Source: Thermomonas brevis
GTDB taxonomy: Bacteria > Pseudomonadota > Gammaproteobacteria > Xanthomonadales > Xanthomonadaceae
Length of the DNA stretch: 64,000 nt
Direction: 5' to 3'
Assembly: GCF_014395425.1 (NCBI RefSeq)
Contig: NZ_CP060711.1
Location: forward strand, 1,860,001 to 1,924,000
Shown: piece by piece, positions 52,209-61,177 of the stretch
Layout of the letters: each line of letters opens with the position of its first letter
Position numbering within the stretch: position 1 is the first letter of the stretch
Position numbers and translations under genes: made by a program
Notes under the pieces: model-generated
Seen by the model: only the letters and a program-made list of their open reading frames with translations
Database searches by the model: none
What the model was told of the DNA's origin: nothing

Positions 52209-52831
52209 ACGCCGTCCGTCCGCTGTTGGCCGTCCTGCTCGCCGCGCTGTGGCTGGCCGCCGCCGCGCCGTCCATCGCGCAGGCGGGCGATGGCGATCAG
52301 GTGCGCACCGTCTACGACATCGAGCTCAAGGAGGATGTGCGCATCGCCACCGGCAAGTCCGCTTTCCTGAAGGGAACGGCGACGCCCTACGGCCACCAGT
52401 TCCAGGTCGAGGGTATCGCGCTGGACCAGCCGATCTCGGTGGGCCTGTACGCCGTCGATCCGGCCCGGCCGCTGCGCATCCGCGTGGTCAAGGACAGCTT
52501 CGGCGAGCCGGTGCGCGAGGTGCAGACCGATGCGCAGGGGCGTGCCGAGTTGTATTTCCGCACGTACGACGGCTTCAAGCTGTGGGTCAGCGCGGCCGAA
52601 CCGTCCGACTACCAGCTGGTGGTCTGGCTGGGCGAGAAAATCGTCGCGCCGCCGCCGCCGCCGGCGGCAATCCCGGCTAGCGAATACGCGGCCGATCCGG
52701 CCAACGCCGGCGCGACGGGCACCCGCCGTCCGCTGTGGAAACACGGGCTCGGCGCGGCCCTGCTGCTGGTGTTGGTCGCCAGCGCCGCGTTCTTCCTGCG
52801 TCGCAACCGGTCATCCAGGGAGGTCGCATGA
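52205..52831 (+). CDS. Exported membrane-anchored protein of unknown function
   Basis: A 208-residue protein with signal peptide (residues 1-26), a beta-rich domain (30-140, 'YDIELKEDVRIATGKSAFLKG', 'VQTDAQGRAELYFRTYDGFKLWVSAAEPSDYQLVVWLGEK'), a proline-rich linker (150-165) and a C-terminal membrane helix (about 180-197) ending in a basic cytoplasmic tail 'RRNRSSREVA'. So it faces the periplasm and is anchored in the inner membrane. Overlaps: ATGA with the lipoprotein upstream and ATGA with the repeat protein downstream. I recognise no family. Confidence 0.72.
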   Translation: MNAVRPLLAVLLAALWLAAAAPSIAQAGDGDQVRTVYDIELKEDVRIATGKSAFLKGTATPYGHQFQVEGIALDQPISVGLYAVDPARPLRIRVVKDSFGEPVREVQTDAQGRAELYFRTYDGFKLWVSAAEPSDYQLVVWLGEKIVAPPPPPAAIPASEYAADPANAGATGTRRPLWKHGLGAALLLVLVASAAFFLRRNRSSREVA

Positions 52832-54000
52832 ACCGCTTTATCCGCTGCGCCACGGCGTTGACCTTGGCGGCTGCACTGCCGGCAGGCGCCGGCAACGGCG
52901 ATTACTTCGCCAGGAACGGGCAGGAATCGGGCCCGCCGAAACTGCTGCACAACGACGAGCCGCTGCTGGGCAAGCCGGTGAACGACCAGGGCCAGCCAAG
53001 CAACGGCGGCAAGTCCGGGCCGACCCCCGGCACCGACAACATGCAGGCCTCCGGCGGCCGCAAGGGTCCCCTTACGCCCGGCACGGACAACCAGCAGGCC
53101 AGCAAGTCCGGCCCGCCTTCCGAAGCCGGCAACCTGCAAGGCTACGGCGACAACAAAGCCGGGCCGACGCCGGGCACCGACAACATGCAGGCCTCCGGCG
53201 GCCACAAGGGTCCCCCTACGCCCGGCACGGACAACCAGCAGGCCAGCAAGTCCGGCCCGCCTTCCGAAGCCGGCAACCTGCAAGGCTACGGTGATAACAA
53301 ATCCGGTCCCACCCCCGGCACCGACAACATGCAGGCTTCCGGCGGCCACAAGGGTCCCCCTACGCCCGCCACGGATAACCAGCAAGCCAGCAAGTCCGGT
53401 CCGCCCTCCGAAGCCGGCAACCTGCAAGGCTACGGCGACAACAAATCCGGTCCGACCCCCGGCACCGACAACATGCAGGCTTCCGGCGGCGGGAATCACG
53501 CCAAGGGTGGACAGGCGGGCAACGCCAACCAGGACTATCCCTACCTCACGGATCTGGACGCCAGCATGGCGCCCAACCACAACCCGCCCGGCGCGCCGAA
53601 GATGCCTTCGCAATGCGCGGAGAACGCCGGTTGCCGGCCCTGCTTCGAGCAGGCCAACGCCGGCCTGGACACGCAGCGCCGCAATCTGGAGAAGGTGCGT
53701 GCGATCTACGACTACACCCATCGCATCGTCCGCAACGGCACCGAACTGATGTACGCGGCCGGTGCAGCCGGCGGCGGCGTCTCGCACATGGGCGCGGTGG
53801 CCGAGGTGCAGAAGGTGGAAGGCGCGTTGGACCAGTTCGACGCCACCGTCCACCAGAAGAACGCCGAACTGCTGGGCAAGCTCAAAGGCAGCCTGCAGGA
53901 GCTCGCCCAGTGCGAAGCCCGCTATTTCGACAACGACGACTGGTACGTGCGCTACGGCGAGGTCTATTACCAGTTCATGCAGGGACGCTATTCGTTCTGA
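52828..54000 (+). CDS. Secreted protein with 48-residue tandem repeats
   Basis: A 390-residue exported protein: signal peptide (residues 1-21), a short lead, a region of nearly identical 48-residue repeats (residues 64-221), and an unrelated C-terminal domain (about 232-390) with three close cysteines ('CAENAGCRPC'), a helical core ('GLDTQRRNLEKVRAIYDYTHRIVRN', 'VEGALDQFDATVHQKNAELLGKLKGSLQELAQC') and an aromatic end 'YVRYGEVYYQFMQGRYSF'. The repeats are rich in Gly, Pro, Asn, Gln and Ser and probably disordered or stalk-like. AGGGAGG at 52817-52823 precedes its ATG, which overlaps the previous stop. I recognise no family. Confidence 0.78.
   Translation: MNRFIRCATALTLAAALPAGAGNGDYFARNGQESGPPKLLHNDEPLLGKPVNDQGQPSNGGKSGPTPGTDNMQASGGRKGPLTPGTDNQQASKSGPPSEAGNLQGYGDNKAGPTPGTDNMQASGGHKGPPTPGTDNQQASKSGPPSEAGNLQGYGDNKSGPTPGTDNMQASGGHKGPPTPATDNQQASKSGPPSEAGNLQGYGDNKSGPTPGTDNMQASGGGNHAKGGQAGNANQDYPYLTDLDASMAPNHNPPGAPKMPSQCAENAGCRPCFEQANAGLDTQRRNLEKVRAIYDYTHRIVRNGTELMYAAGAAGGGVSHMGAVAEVQKVEGALDQFDATVHQKNAELLGKLKGSLQELAQCEARYFDNDDWYVRYGEVYYQFMQGRYSF
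53017..53492 (+). repeat. 144-bp tandem repeat array inside the repeat-protein gene
   Basis: Three full 144-bp units begin at 53017, 53161 and 53305 and a partial fourth at 53449, exactly in frame (48 codons each). Each unit encodes 'GPTPGTDNMQASGG', 'KGPPTPGTDNQQASKSGPP' and 'SEAGNLQGYGDNK'. The units differ by only a few bases (mostly synonymous), so recombination could easily change copy number without breaking the frame. Confidence 0.95.
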
Positions 54001-54068
54001 ACGCTGGTCCGTCCGGACTGGTGGAGTCCGGGCGGTTTCCCGAGCCACTTCCCCATCCCGGTGACGCC

Positions 54069-55388
54069 ATGCGCAGCTTCGTCCTGTCCTTGACCGCCCT
54101 GTTCGCGCTTTGCGCCTGTTCCAAGGTCGATACCGCGCCGCCGGCCGAGGCGCCGGCGCAAGCATCGGCGGCCGCGATCCCGGCCGATGCGGCCGCCGGC
54201 GGGGACGCCGCTGCCGCGACCGAAGCCGCGCCGCCGGCGCAGAACCTGCTGTCGTTCGCCAACGGCACCATCATGCCCGCGCGCTTCGAAGGCGAGCGCG
54301 TCACCGCGCCGATCCTGATGATCGACGGCTCGCCGATGCAGAACTGGGTGGGCGATGGCCGGCCGCAATCGTTCGTGTTCGAACTGCCGCAGACCGCCAC
54401 CCTCCGCCGTCTGGAATTCGACGACGACACCGGCGGCATGGGCGGCGTGGATTCGGGGGTGCGCGAACTCACGGTGGAGGTGTCCGACACGTCGGCCAGC
54501 GACGGCTACCGCGAGATTTTTTCCGGGACGCTGGAAAAGGGCGTCAACGGCCAGCGCTTCGACGTGGCGAAGCCCGTGGCCGGACGCTGGGTGCGCGCCA
54601 ACTTCAAGAGCAACCACGGCGGCGACTGGTTCTCGCTGGCCGAGATCCGCGCCTTCGGCGATGCGCCGCCGGTGCCGTTGTCCGGCAACGCCGGCGGCAC
54701 GTACGGCAACGCCTGGGGCCGCTACGAGGTGGTGCAGGACGGCACCGCGATCAGCGGCTGCTACCGGCCCGAGGGCCAGTCCACCCGGCCGGGCACGTTC
54801 AGCGGCGGCATCGAGGGCAACGTGGCCAGGATCCTGTACGCGGAAACCGGCGACGACGGCGTGCCGGGCGAACCCGTGCCTGCGCTGCTGGTGTTCGCCC
54901 GCGACGGCTCGCGCCTGTTCTTCGCCCAGGTCAACGCCTACGGCAACGGCCTGGACGAATTCCGCGACGTTCCGCGCAGCGGCGCCGAAGCCGGCGCCTG
55001 CGGCGGCGACACGCGGGAGGACAGCCGCCTGGCCGACGGACTGGACAAGGACGGCCGGGTCACGGTGTACGGCATCAACTTCGATTTCAATTCGCATACC
55101 CTCCGCGCCGAATCCGAAACCGTGCTGCGGCAGATCGCCGACCTGTTGCGCGGCCAGCCCGACCTGGGCATCACCATCGAGGGCCATACCGACGATGTCG
55201 GCGGCGCCGGCTACAACCAGGCGCTGTCGGAAAAGCGCGCGGACGCGGTCAGGGACTGGCTGGTTCGCGCCGGCATCGAAGCCGCCCGCCTGCAGGCCGA
55301 AGGCAAGGGCGCGGGCTCGCCCATCGCCTCCAACGCCACCGACATCGGCCGCGCGCAGAATCGCCGGGTGGAGTTGGTCAAGCGTTGA
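54069..55388 (+). CDS. Discoidin-like / OmpA-domain lipoprotein (last gene of the cluster)
   Basis: A 439-residue protein with lipoprotein signal 'LCAC' (Cys17), an Ala/Pro linker, a discoidin/F5-F8-type beta-sandwich (residues 60-200, 'PQSFVFELPQTATLRRLEFDDDTGG', 'LTVEVSDTSASDGYREIFSGTLEKG', 'GRWVRANFKSN', 'FSLAEIRAFG'), a linker domain (210-320), and an OmpA-like domain (330-439, 'YGINFDFNSHTLRAES', 'GHTDDVGGAGYNQALSEKRA', 'NRRVELVKR'). Discoidin domains bind sugars. So it may bind a glycan on one side and peptidoglycan on the other. A 68-base gap separates it from the repeat protein. Confidence 0.85.
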   Translation: MRSFVLSLTALFALCACSKVDTAPPAEAPAQASAAAIPADAAAGGDAAAATEAAPPAQNLLSFANGTIMPARFEGERVTAPILMIDGSPMQNWVGDGRPQSFVFELPQTATLRRLEFDDDTGGMGGVDSGVRELTVEVSDTSASDGYREIFSGTLEKGVNGQRFDVAKPVAGRWVRANFKSNHGGDWFSLAEIRAFGDAPPVPLSGNAGGTYGNAWGRYEVVQDGTAISGCYRPEGQSTRPGTFSGGIEGNVARILYAETGDDGVPGEPVPALLVFARDGSRLFFAQVNAYGNGLDEFRDVPRSGAEAGACGGDTREDSRLADGLDKDGRVTVYGINFDFNSHTLRAESETVLRQIADLLRGQPDLGITIEGHTDDVGGAGYNQALSEKRADAVRDWLVRAGIEAARLQAEGKGAGSPIASNATDIGRAQNRRVELVKR

Positions 55389-55423
55389 ACGGCGCGCCTC
55401 CCGCAGGAGGCGCACCGCATGCG

Positions 55424-56797
55424 TTACAGGATGTACCGGCTCAGATCCGGATCCTGCGCCAGCTCGCCGAGTTGCGCGTCCACGTAGGCGCGGTCGATGG
55501 TCAACGCGCCGCCCTTATCCGGCGCGTCGAAGCTCAGCGATTCCAGCAGCCGCTCCAGCACCGTGTGCAGGCGGCGCGCGCCGATGTTTTCCTGGCGCTC
55601 GTTCACGTGCGCGGCGATCTCAGCCAGCCGTTCCACGGCTTCCGGCGCGAAGGCCAGGGTCACGCCCTCGGTCTGCATCAGTTCGACGTACTGCTTGGTC
55701 AGCGCCGCCTTCGGCTCGGTGAGGATGCGCACGAACTCGTCCTTGCCCAGCGCGCCCAGTTCGACGCGGATCGGGAAGCGGCCCTGCATCTCCGGGATCA
55801 GGTCGGACGGCTTGGCGAGGTGGAACGCGCCGCTGGCGATGAACAGGATGTGGTCGGTCTTCACCGGGCCGTGCTTGGTGCTGACCGTGCTGCCTTCGAC
55901 CAGCGGCAGCAGGTCGCGCTGCACGCCCTCGCGGCTCACGTCGGCGCCCATGCCCTCGCTGCGCTTGGCGACCTTGTCGATCTCGTCGATGAAGACGATG
56001 CCGTGCTGCTCGCAGGCTTCGATGGCCTGTTCGCGCACGTCGTCCTCGTTGACCAGCTTGCCGGCCTCCTCCTCGATCAGCAGCGGGCGCGCCGCCTTGA
56101 TCGTCATCGCCTTCTTGTGGGTCTTGCCGCCGGACATCTGGCTGAACACCTGCCGCAGCTGCTGGCCCATCTCCTCCATGCCGGGCGGAGTCATGATGTC
56201 CACGCCGATGTTCATGGCGAGGTCGAGCTCGATCTCGCGCTCGTCCAGCTCGCCGGCGCGCAGCTGCCTGCGCAGCTTCTGCCGGGTCGAGGATTCCTGC
56301 GACGACGGTTCCGCGCCGATGTCCACGGTGGTCGTCGCGCCGGCGTTGAAGCCGAACGCGGGCGCGGCCTCGCGCCTGGGCAGCAGCGCGTCGAGGATGC
56401 GATCCTCGGCGCGCTCCTCGGCCTGCGTGCGCACGCGCTGCTTGGCCTGCGCGCGGTACAGCTTGACCGCGGTGTCGGCGAGGTCGCGGATGATCTGCTC
56501 GACGTCCTTGCCGACGTAGCCGACCTCGGTGAAGCGGGTGGCTTCCACCTTCACGAACGGCGCGTTGGCCAGCGTCGCCAGCCTGCGCGCGATCTCGGTC
56601 TTGCCGACGCCGGTGGGGCCGATCATCAGGATGTTCTTCGGCATCACCTCGTTGCGCAGCTCGGGTGCGAGCTGCGCGCGCCGCCAGCGGTTGCGCAGGG
56701 CGATGGCGACCGCGCGCTTGGCCGCGTGCTGGCCGACGATGTGGCGGTCGAGCTCGGCGACGATCTCGCGCGGGGTCATGGAAGAGGAATCGGTCAT
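55424..56797 (-). CDS. hslU: HslU, ATPase of the HslVU protease
   Basis: A 457-residue AAA+ unfoldase that partners HslV. Walker A is 'GPTGVGKT' (residues 60-67), Walker B 'IVFIDEID' (267-274), and the I-domain (about 110-245) is present. The C-terminus 'DPDLSRYIL' is the HslV-docking tail. It lies after hslV on the minus strand. The start at 56797 has AAGGAT upstream. A long hairpin lies just upstream of it. Confidence 0.96.
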   Translation of the reverse strand: MTDSSSMTPREIVAELDRHIVGQHAAKRAVAIALRNRWRRAQLAPELRNEVMPKNILMIGPTGVGKTEIARRLATLANAPFVKVEATRFTEVGYVGKDVEQIIRDLADTAVKLYRAQAKQRVRTQAEERAEDRILDALLPRREAAPAFGFNAGATTTVDIGAEPSSQESSTRQKLRRQLRAGELDEREIELDLAMNIGVDIMTPPGMEEMGQQLRQVFSQMSGGKTHKKAMTIKAARPLLIEEEAGKLVNEDDVREQAIEACEQHGIVFIDEIDKVAKRSEGMGADVSREGVQRDLLPLVEGSTVSTKHGPVKTDHILFIASGAFHLAKPSDLIPEMQGRFPIRVELGALGKDEFVRILTEPKAALTKQYVELMQTEGVTLAFAPEAVERLAEIAAHVNERQENIGARRLHTVLERLLESLSFDAPDKGGALTIDRAYVDAQLGELAQDPDLSRYIL

Positions 56798-56813
56798 CGA
56801 GAAATCCTTCGGA

Positions 56814-56892
56814 GGCCAACCCGGCAGGGCGGCCCCATCAGCAAAACGAGTATCGGGGAGTGACTTGATGGGGCCGCCCTGCCGGGTTGGCC
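56814..56892. repeat. 27-bp-arm hairpin between hslV and hslU
   Basis: GGCCAACCCGGCAGGGCGGC... at 56814-56840 is perfectly inverted at 56866-56892, with a 25-base loop. It lies between the hslV stop and the hslU ribosome binding site. It is very stable and GC-rich, and could attenuate transcription or protect the upstream mRNA. No T-run follows. Confidence 0.9.
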
Positions 56893-56905
56893 CGCAGCGC
56901 AACTG

Positions 56906-57457
56906 TCAAAGCTGCTCCACCACGATGTTGCGGTTGGTATAGATGCAGATGTCGCCGGCGATGTTCAGCGCCTCGGTGGCGATGGCTTTCGCGTCGAGTT
57001 CGGTATGCGCCAGCAACGCGCGCGCCGCGGACAGCGCGTACATGCCGCCGGAACCGATCGCGATCAGTCCGTCCTCCGGCTCGATCACGTCGCCGGTGCC
57101 GCTGATGACCAGCGAGGTGTCGGCGTCGGCCACCGCCAGCAGCGCTTCGAGCTTGCCGAAGCGGCGCTCGGTGCGCCAATCCTTCGCCATCTCCACCGCC
57201 GCGCGGGTCAGCTGGCCGTGCTTTTCCAGCTTGGCCTCGAACAGCTCGAACAGGGTGAAGGCATCCGCCGCCGCGCCGGCGAAACCCGCCAGCACGCGGC
57301 CGTCCTTGCCCAGCCGGCGCACCTTGCGCGCGTTGGCCTTCATCACCGTATGGCCGAGCGTGACCTGGCCGTCGCCGGCGATCACCACCTGGCCGTTGCG
57401 GCGCACGGACACGATCGTGGTGGCGTGGAACACGTTGGGGTTCTGGCTGGGGTCCAT
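56906..57457 (-). CDS. hslV: HslV, peptidase of the HslVU protease
   Basis: A 183-residue proteasome-like peptidase. '[26 protein letters not shown]' is the family start; the catalytic Thr is the first T after 'FHA', so a 12-residue propeptide must be removed, unlike E. coli HslV, where Thr follows Met directly. '[24 protein letters not shown]' and '[17 protein letters not shown]' are the barrel parts. Start at 57457, where GGAGAAA precedes the ATG; an ATG at 57469 is also in frame. hslU follows after a hairpin. Confidence 0.95.
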   Translation of the reverse strand: MDPSQNPNVFHATTIVSVRRNGQVVIAGDGQVTLGHTVMKANARKVRRLGKDGRVLAGFAGAAADAFTLFELFEAKLEKHGQLTRAAVEMAKDWRTERRFGKLEALLAVADADTSLVISGTGDVIEPEDGLIAIGSGGMYALSAARALLAHTELDAKAIATEALNIAGDICIYTNRNIVVEQL

Positions 57458-57540
57458 CGTTTTCTCCATTGCAGTTGGCGATGTGGGGCCTGTCGCCTTC
57501 GCTTCAAGCCGGCGGCCTTCCGTTGGCTCTTTTCTGCCGG

Positions 57541-58596
57541 CTATGGATCCTTGCGCAATGTCGCCGTATCGCATTCCTCCTTGGATGCATCGGGTACGAA
57601 CCCTCCTTCGAGGGTGTACAGACCCCGGAAATCCTGCGCTTCCGCCGCGAGCGGACGGGATTTTTCGGCGCGATCCTTTGCGATACGGGCATCCTGGGGA
57701 GACAGCATCGTTTCCAAGCCATTGATCATGCCCGCCAGTTCCGAACGCGCACTACGCATCAGAGGATCCTGGATTCCTTCCATCGCGGCATGGATGCGAT
57801 ACGACAACACCAGCGACTCAGCGGCATTCGGCTCCACGATCTGCGAAAGAAAGCTGCCGCGGCGGGCGGTCAATGGAGAATAGGCACCGGCAAGCGCGAT
57901 GGCGGCACGCAGATCGCCTCGATCGGCAGCTTGTCGGGCGATTTTTTCGGCTTCCTGCCGATAGATCATCAGCGCCGGCAGATTGTTCAGGATTTCGTCT
58001 CGGCGGAATGCGTTGCCCACGGCGTAGTTGCGCATCGACGGCAGATGCCCGGCAAGCGCAGCCTGACGCCAATAGCGGGTCACTTCTTCTGGCTGGGGAG
58101 AAGGGACACCCTCACAATGGACAAGCGCTGATTTGCTGCGTTCGACTTCAGCCACCGCGTAGTCGACACCCCGCTCGATCGCATCCACAGATATGTCCTT
58201 CCGTTGCGAGTTTCCGCTATTGCCCTCCGGCAACAGGCGCAGCGCGATGTGTTCACGGTTTTGAAGGATGGTTTCATTCCGCTGCAGCTGTTTTTGCAGG
58301 CCAAGACACTCTGTCCATTCTGTGGCGAGTCGGCAGGCGGCATTGGCCTCGCCGCGGTCGGCCCTGCGTTTCAGGTCGTCAATCACCGCACTTAGCGGGA
58401 GATCCGTGGGCGGGAGTGGGCGTTCTTTCCCCCTAGGAAAAGGCTTAATCGACACGCTTTCACCCGTATCGGACAAGGTTGCGTCCGAATGCCCAAGGGC
58501 CGATCTGGGGGTGCCCGGCCTGGATGTTGCGAAATAAAGCGCCGCAGCCGTTGCGAGCAAGACCAGAACAATCAGCGGAATCCAGGTTTTCTTCAT
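57541..58596 (-). CDS. Unknown membrane-anchored periplasmic protein
   Basis: A 351-residue protein with one N-terminal membrane helix (residues 5-23), then a hydrophilic region and a helical domain with short Sel1/TPR-like patterns ('[19 protein letters not shown]', '[18 protein letters not shown]', '[17 protein letters not shown]'). The base composition (about 58 percent GC by eye) is lower than its neighbours, suggesting acquisition. It sits between hslV and xerC on the minus strand. GAGGGAAG before the ATG is a good ribosome binding site. I recognise no family; a link to protein quality control is only suggested by position. Confidence 0.72.
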   Translation of the reverse strand: MKKTWIPLIVLVLLATAAALYFATSRPGTPRSALGHSDATLSDTGESVSIKPFPRGKERPLPPTDLPLSAVIDDLKRRADRGEANAACRLATEWTECLGLQKQLQRNETILQNREHIALRLLPEGNSGNSQRKDISVDAIERGVDYAVAEVERSKSALVHCEGVPSPQPEEVTRYWRQAALAGHLPSMRNYAVGNAFRRDEILNNLPALMIYRQEAEKIARQAADRGDLRAAIALAGAYSPLTARRGSFLSQIVEPNAAESLVLSYRIHAAMEGIQDPLMRSARSELAGMINGLETMLSPQDARIAKDRAEKSRPLAAEAQDFRGLYTLEGGFVPDASKEECDTATLRKDP

Positions 58597-58621
58597 GCGC
58601 TTCCCTCGCTTACATACATGA

Positions 58622-59491
58622 TTAGCGCTCCCGCTTCGCGCGCGGATGCGCGGCGTCGTACACCTTCGCCAGGTGCTGGAAATCCAGGTGCGTGTAGATC
58701 TGGGTGGTGGCGATGTCGGCGTGGCCCAGCAGCTCCTGCACGCCGCGCAGGTCGCCGGAGGATTCCAGCACGTGGCTGGCGAAGCTGTGGCGCAGCAGGT
58801 GCGGGTGGATGCGCTTGAGCACGCCCTGGCGCATCGCCAGCTGCTTCATCCGCAGCTGGATGGCGCGCGCGCTGATCTGCCGGCCGCCGCGACCGGGGAA
58901 GACGAAGCCGTCCGGCTGGCCCGCCGAGTCCTCGCGCCATGCCTGCAATGCGGCGCGCGCATGCGAGCCCACCGGCACGATGCGCTGCTTGCTGCCCTTG
59001 CCGAGCACGGTGACCAGGCCCGTCTCGAAGTCGAGGTCGTGCCAACGCAGCGCGCAGACTTCCGACAGGCGCAGGCCGGAGGAATAGAACAGCTCCAGCA
59101 GGGCGCGGTCGCGCAGGCCCAGCGGCGCATCGGTGGGCAGCTCGACCAGCTGCACCGCCTCGTCCACGTCCAGCACCTGCGGCAGCTTGCGCGGGGCTTT
59201 CGGCGCGCGCACGCCGTCGGCGGGGCTGGCGTCGATGCGGCCCTGTTTCAGCAGCCAGCGGTACAGGCTGCGGCAGGCGGAGAGCCGGCGTTGCAGGGAT
59301 TTCGGCGACAGGCCGCGGCGGTGTTCGGCAGCGACGAAGGCGCGCAGGTCGTTGCCGTCCAGCGCCAGCAGGTCGCGTTCACCGGCCCAGGCGGCCAGCG
59401 CCGCAAGGTCGCGGCGGTAGGCGTCCAGCGTGTGCGCGGAGCCCTGCCGTTCGACCGCGAGGTGGGCGAGGAAGTCATGGATGGGATTCAT
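58622..59491 (-). CDS. xerC: Tyrosine recombinase XerC
   Basis: A 289-residue site-specific recombinase acting with XerD at dif to resolve chromosome dimers. The SAM-like N-terminal domain covers 1-90 and the catalytic domain the rest. Catalytic residues: R141 ('SSGLRLSE'), K165 ('GKGSKQR'), H231 and R234 ('[12 protein letters not shown]'), H257 ('[15 protein letters not shown]') and nucleophile Y266. Length is normal. Its gene order with DUF484, dapF and lptM matches the conserved E. coli yifL-dapF-yigA-xerC cluster. Confidence 0.96.
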   Translation of the reverse strand: MNPIHDFLAHLAVERQGSAHTLDAYRRDLAALAAWAGERDLLALDGNDLRAFVAAEHRRGLSPKSLQRRLSACRSLYRWLLKQGRIDASPADGVRAPKAPRKLPQVLDVDEAVQLVELPTDAPLGLRDRALLELFYSSGLRLSEVCALRWHDLDFETGLVTVLGKGSKQRIVPVGSHARAALQAWREDSAGQPDGFVFPGRGGRQISARAIQLRMKQLAMRQGVLKRIHPHLLRHSFASHVLESSGDLRGVQELLGHADIATTQIYTHLDFQHLAKVYDAAHPRAKRER

Positions 59492-59501
59492 GCGATCAGG
59501 C

Positions 59502-59615
59502 CGTCACTCCCGCGAAGGCGGGAGTCAAGCTTTTCACCGTTTTCTTGCAAGGGCGCAAGAACTGGATACACAGACATTCGTCTGCGAAAACATGCCCGCC
59601 TTCGCGGGGATGACG
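59502..59615. repeat. Xanthomonad-type CGTCATTCCCGCGAA palindromic element
   Basis: CGTCACTCCCGCGAAGGCGGG (59502-59522) pairs with CCCGCCTTCGCGGGGATGACG (59595-59615), two mismatches. The left arm also folds alone (ACTCCCGC-GAAG-GCGGGAGT, 59506-59525). A small CAGAC/GTCTG stem (59571-59584) lies inside, like that in the copy at 30 kb. It occupies the gap between xerC and the DUF484 gene, so the element interrupts the otherwise conserved operon. Confidence 0.75.
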
Positions 59616-59637
59616 AGCAAAAAGCAGGGCGTTGTCG

Positions 59638-60324
59638 TTAGCCACCGAACCGCTGCAGCGCCGCCGCCAGCGCCTCGCCCATCATGCGCAGGAACAGCGT
59701 GCCCATGCCGGGGAAGAAGCGGTTGGCGTCGTGGCTGCCCACCGCGACCAGGCCCACGCCCGGCAGCGCCAGCAGCGCTGAGCTCTGCACTTCGTCGGCG
59801 CGCACGCCGTACAGCAGCGCGTTCTTGTCCGGATGCAGGCGGCCGCAGACCGGGTCGCCGGCGTTGAGGATGTCCTGGAAGCCGGCCAGGCGTGGGCTGT
59901 CGGCGGCGATGTGCTGGAACCAGTCGGCATCCTCCAGCCCGTCGACGGCGCGGAAGCCGACGATGCGCACCAGGTCGCCATGGAAATCCTCGGCCATCGC
60001 CGCCGCCATCGCGCGCAGGGTGTCGGCCGCGCTGTCCTGCTTCAGCAGGGCGAGGGTAAGCTGGTGGGTGCGCACCGCCAGCCGCTCGTTCTCCTGCGCG
60101 TTGGCGAACAGCTCGTGCAGGCGTTTGGTCAGCTCGCGGTTCTTCTCGCGCAGGATGTCCAGCTGGTAGCTGGCCAGCGAGGCGGTGGGGCCGTTGTCGC
60201 GCGGCACCACCAGGGTCAGCGCCAGGTCCGGAAACTGCTGTAGGAAGCCGGGATGCCGGCGCAGCCAGGCGGCCACTTCGTGCGCGCCGAGTTTCTCGGT
60301 GGCGTCGTTGAAATCCATCGTCAC
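59638..60324 (-). CDS. DUF484 (YigA-like) protein
   Basis: A 228-residue soluble protein. 'VAAWLRRHPGFLQQFPDLALTLVVPRDNGPTASLASYQLDILREKNRELTKRLHELFANAQENERL' (residues 15-85) is the DUF484 signature, with a helical linker, and residues 90-225 resemble a GAF domain. E. coli YigA lies in the same place next to xerC; function unknown. I start at GTG 60324 because AGGAG lies 6 bases before it; an ATG two codons later is too far from that site. The TAG stop of dapF overlaps this ribosome binding site. Confidence 0.88.
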   Translation of the reverse strand: MTMDFNDATEKLGAHEVAAWLRRHPGFLQQFPDLALTLVVPRDNGPTASLASYQLDILREKNRELTKRLHELFANAQENERLAVRTHQLTLALLKQDSAADTLRAMAAAMAEDFHGDLVRIVGFRAVDGLEDADWFQHIAADSPRLAGFQDILNAGDPVCGRLHPDKNALLYGVRADEVQSSALLALPGVGLVAVGSHDANRFFPGMGTLFLRMMGEALAAALQRFGG

Positions 60325-60333
60325 AACCTGCTC

Positions 60334-61170
60334 CTAGACGGACATGATCCCGTCGAAAACGAACGCGGCCGGGCCGCCCATGAAGACCGTGCCGGCGGCG
60401 GCATCAAAGCGGATGCGCAGCGTGCCGCCCGGCAGCTCCACCGCGACGTCGGCGTCTTTCAGCACGCGTCCGCGCCGCGCCAGCGCCGCCACCGCCGCGC
60501 AGGCGCCGCTGCCGCAGGCCAGCGTTTCGCCGACGCCGCGCTCGAACACGCGCAGGCGGATGCGGTCGGGCGCCAGCACCTGGGCGAAGCCGACGTTGGC
60601 CGAGGCCGGGAACATCGCATTGCTTTGCATGGCCGGGCCGATGCGGGCGACGTCGGCCGCATCCACGTCCGCCACCTCGATCACCGCGTGCGGATTGCCC
60701 ATCGACACCGCGCCGAAGCGCAGCGTTTCGCCGTCGATCTCCAGCGCGTATTCGTCGCGCTCGCCATCGACGCCGGCCAGCGGCACGTCGGCCGGCGCGA
60801 AGCGCGGCGCGCCCATGTCGATGACGAAGCCGCCGTCGCCGTCGCGCGTCACCGGATGCACGCCGGCCGGGCTTTCGATGGCGAACGCCGCATCCGCCGG
60901 CGCGGCGCCGTCGCGCACCAGCCAGGCGGCGATGCAGCGCGCGCCGTTGCCGCACTGGCCGGACGGCGAGCCGTCGGCGTTCCAGATGCGGTAGGCGGCG
61001 ATGGTGCCCGCGCTGCGTGGCGCTTCGACGGTCAGGATCTGGTCGCAGCCGACGCCGAAGTGACGGTCGGCCAGCCGAGCGCACAGGTCCGGCGAGAGCG
61101 GCGGCACGTCGCTGCGCAGGTCCAGCACGACGAAATCGTTGCCGGCGCCGTGCATCTTCGAGAACCGCAT
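60334..61170 (-). CDS. dapF: Diaminopimelate epimerase
   Basis: A 278-residue enzyme that converts LL- to meso-diaminopimelate for lysine and peptidoglycan synthesis. The two catalytic cysteines are visible in '[10 protein letters not shown]' (about residue 77) and '[11 protein letters not shown]' (about 220), and the start '[17 protein letters not shown]' is the family signature. Normal length. It sits between lptM (7-base gap) and DUF484, whose ribosome binding site overlaps its stop. Confidence 0.97.
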   Translation of the reverse strand: MRFSKMHGAGNDFVVLDLRSDVPPLSPDLCARLADRHFGVGCDQILTVEAPRSAGTIAAYRIWNADGSPSGQCGNGARCIAAWLVRDGAAPADAAFAIESPAGVHPVTRDGDGGFVIDMGAPRFAPADVPLAGVDGERDEYALEIDGETLRFGAVSMGNPHAVIEVADVDAADVARIGPAMQSNAMFPASANVGFAQVLAPDRIRLRVFERGVGETLACGSGACAAVAALARRGRVLKDADVAVELPGGTLRIRFDAAAGTVFMGGPAAFVFDGIMSV

Positions 61171-61177
61171 GGCGGGC

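Noticed and set aside
53017..53492. Possible CRISPR or satellite array
   Set aside because: The units are coding, in frame, and form part of an exported protein with a signal peptide and a separate C-terminal domain.
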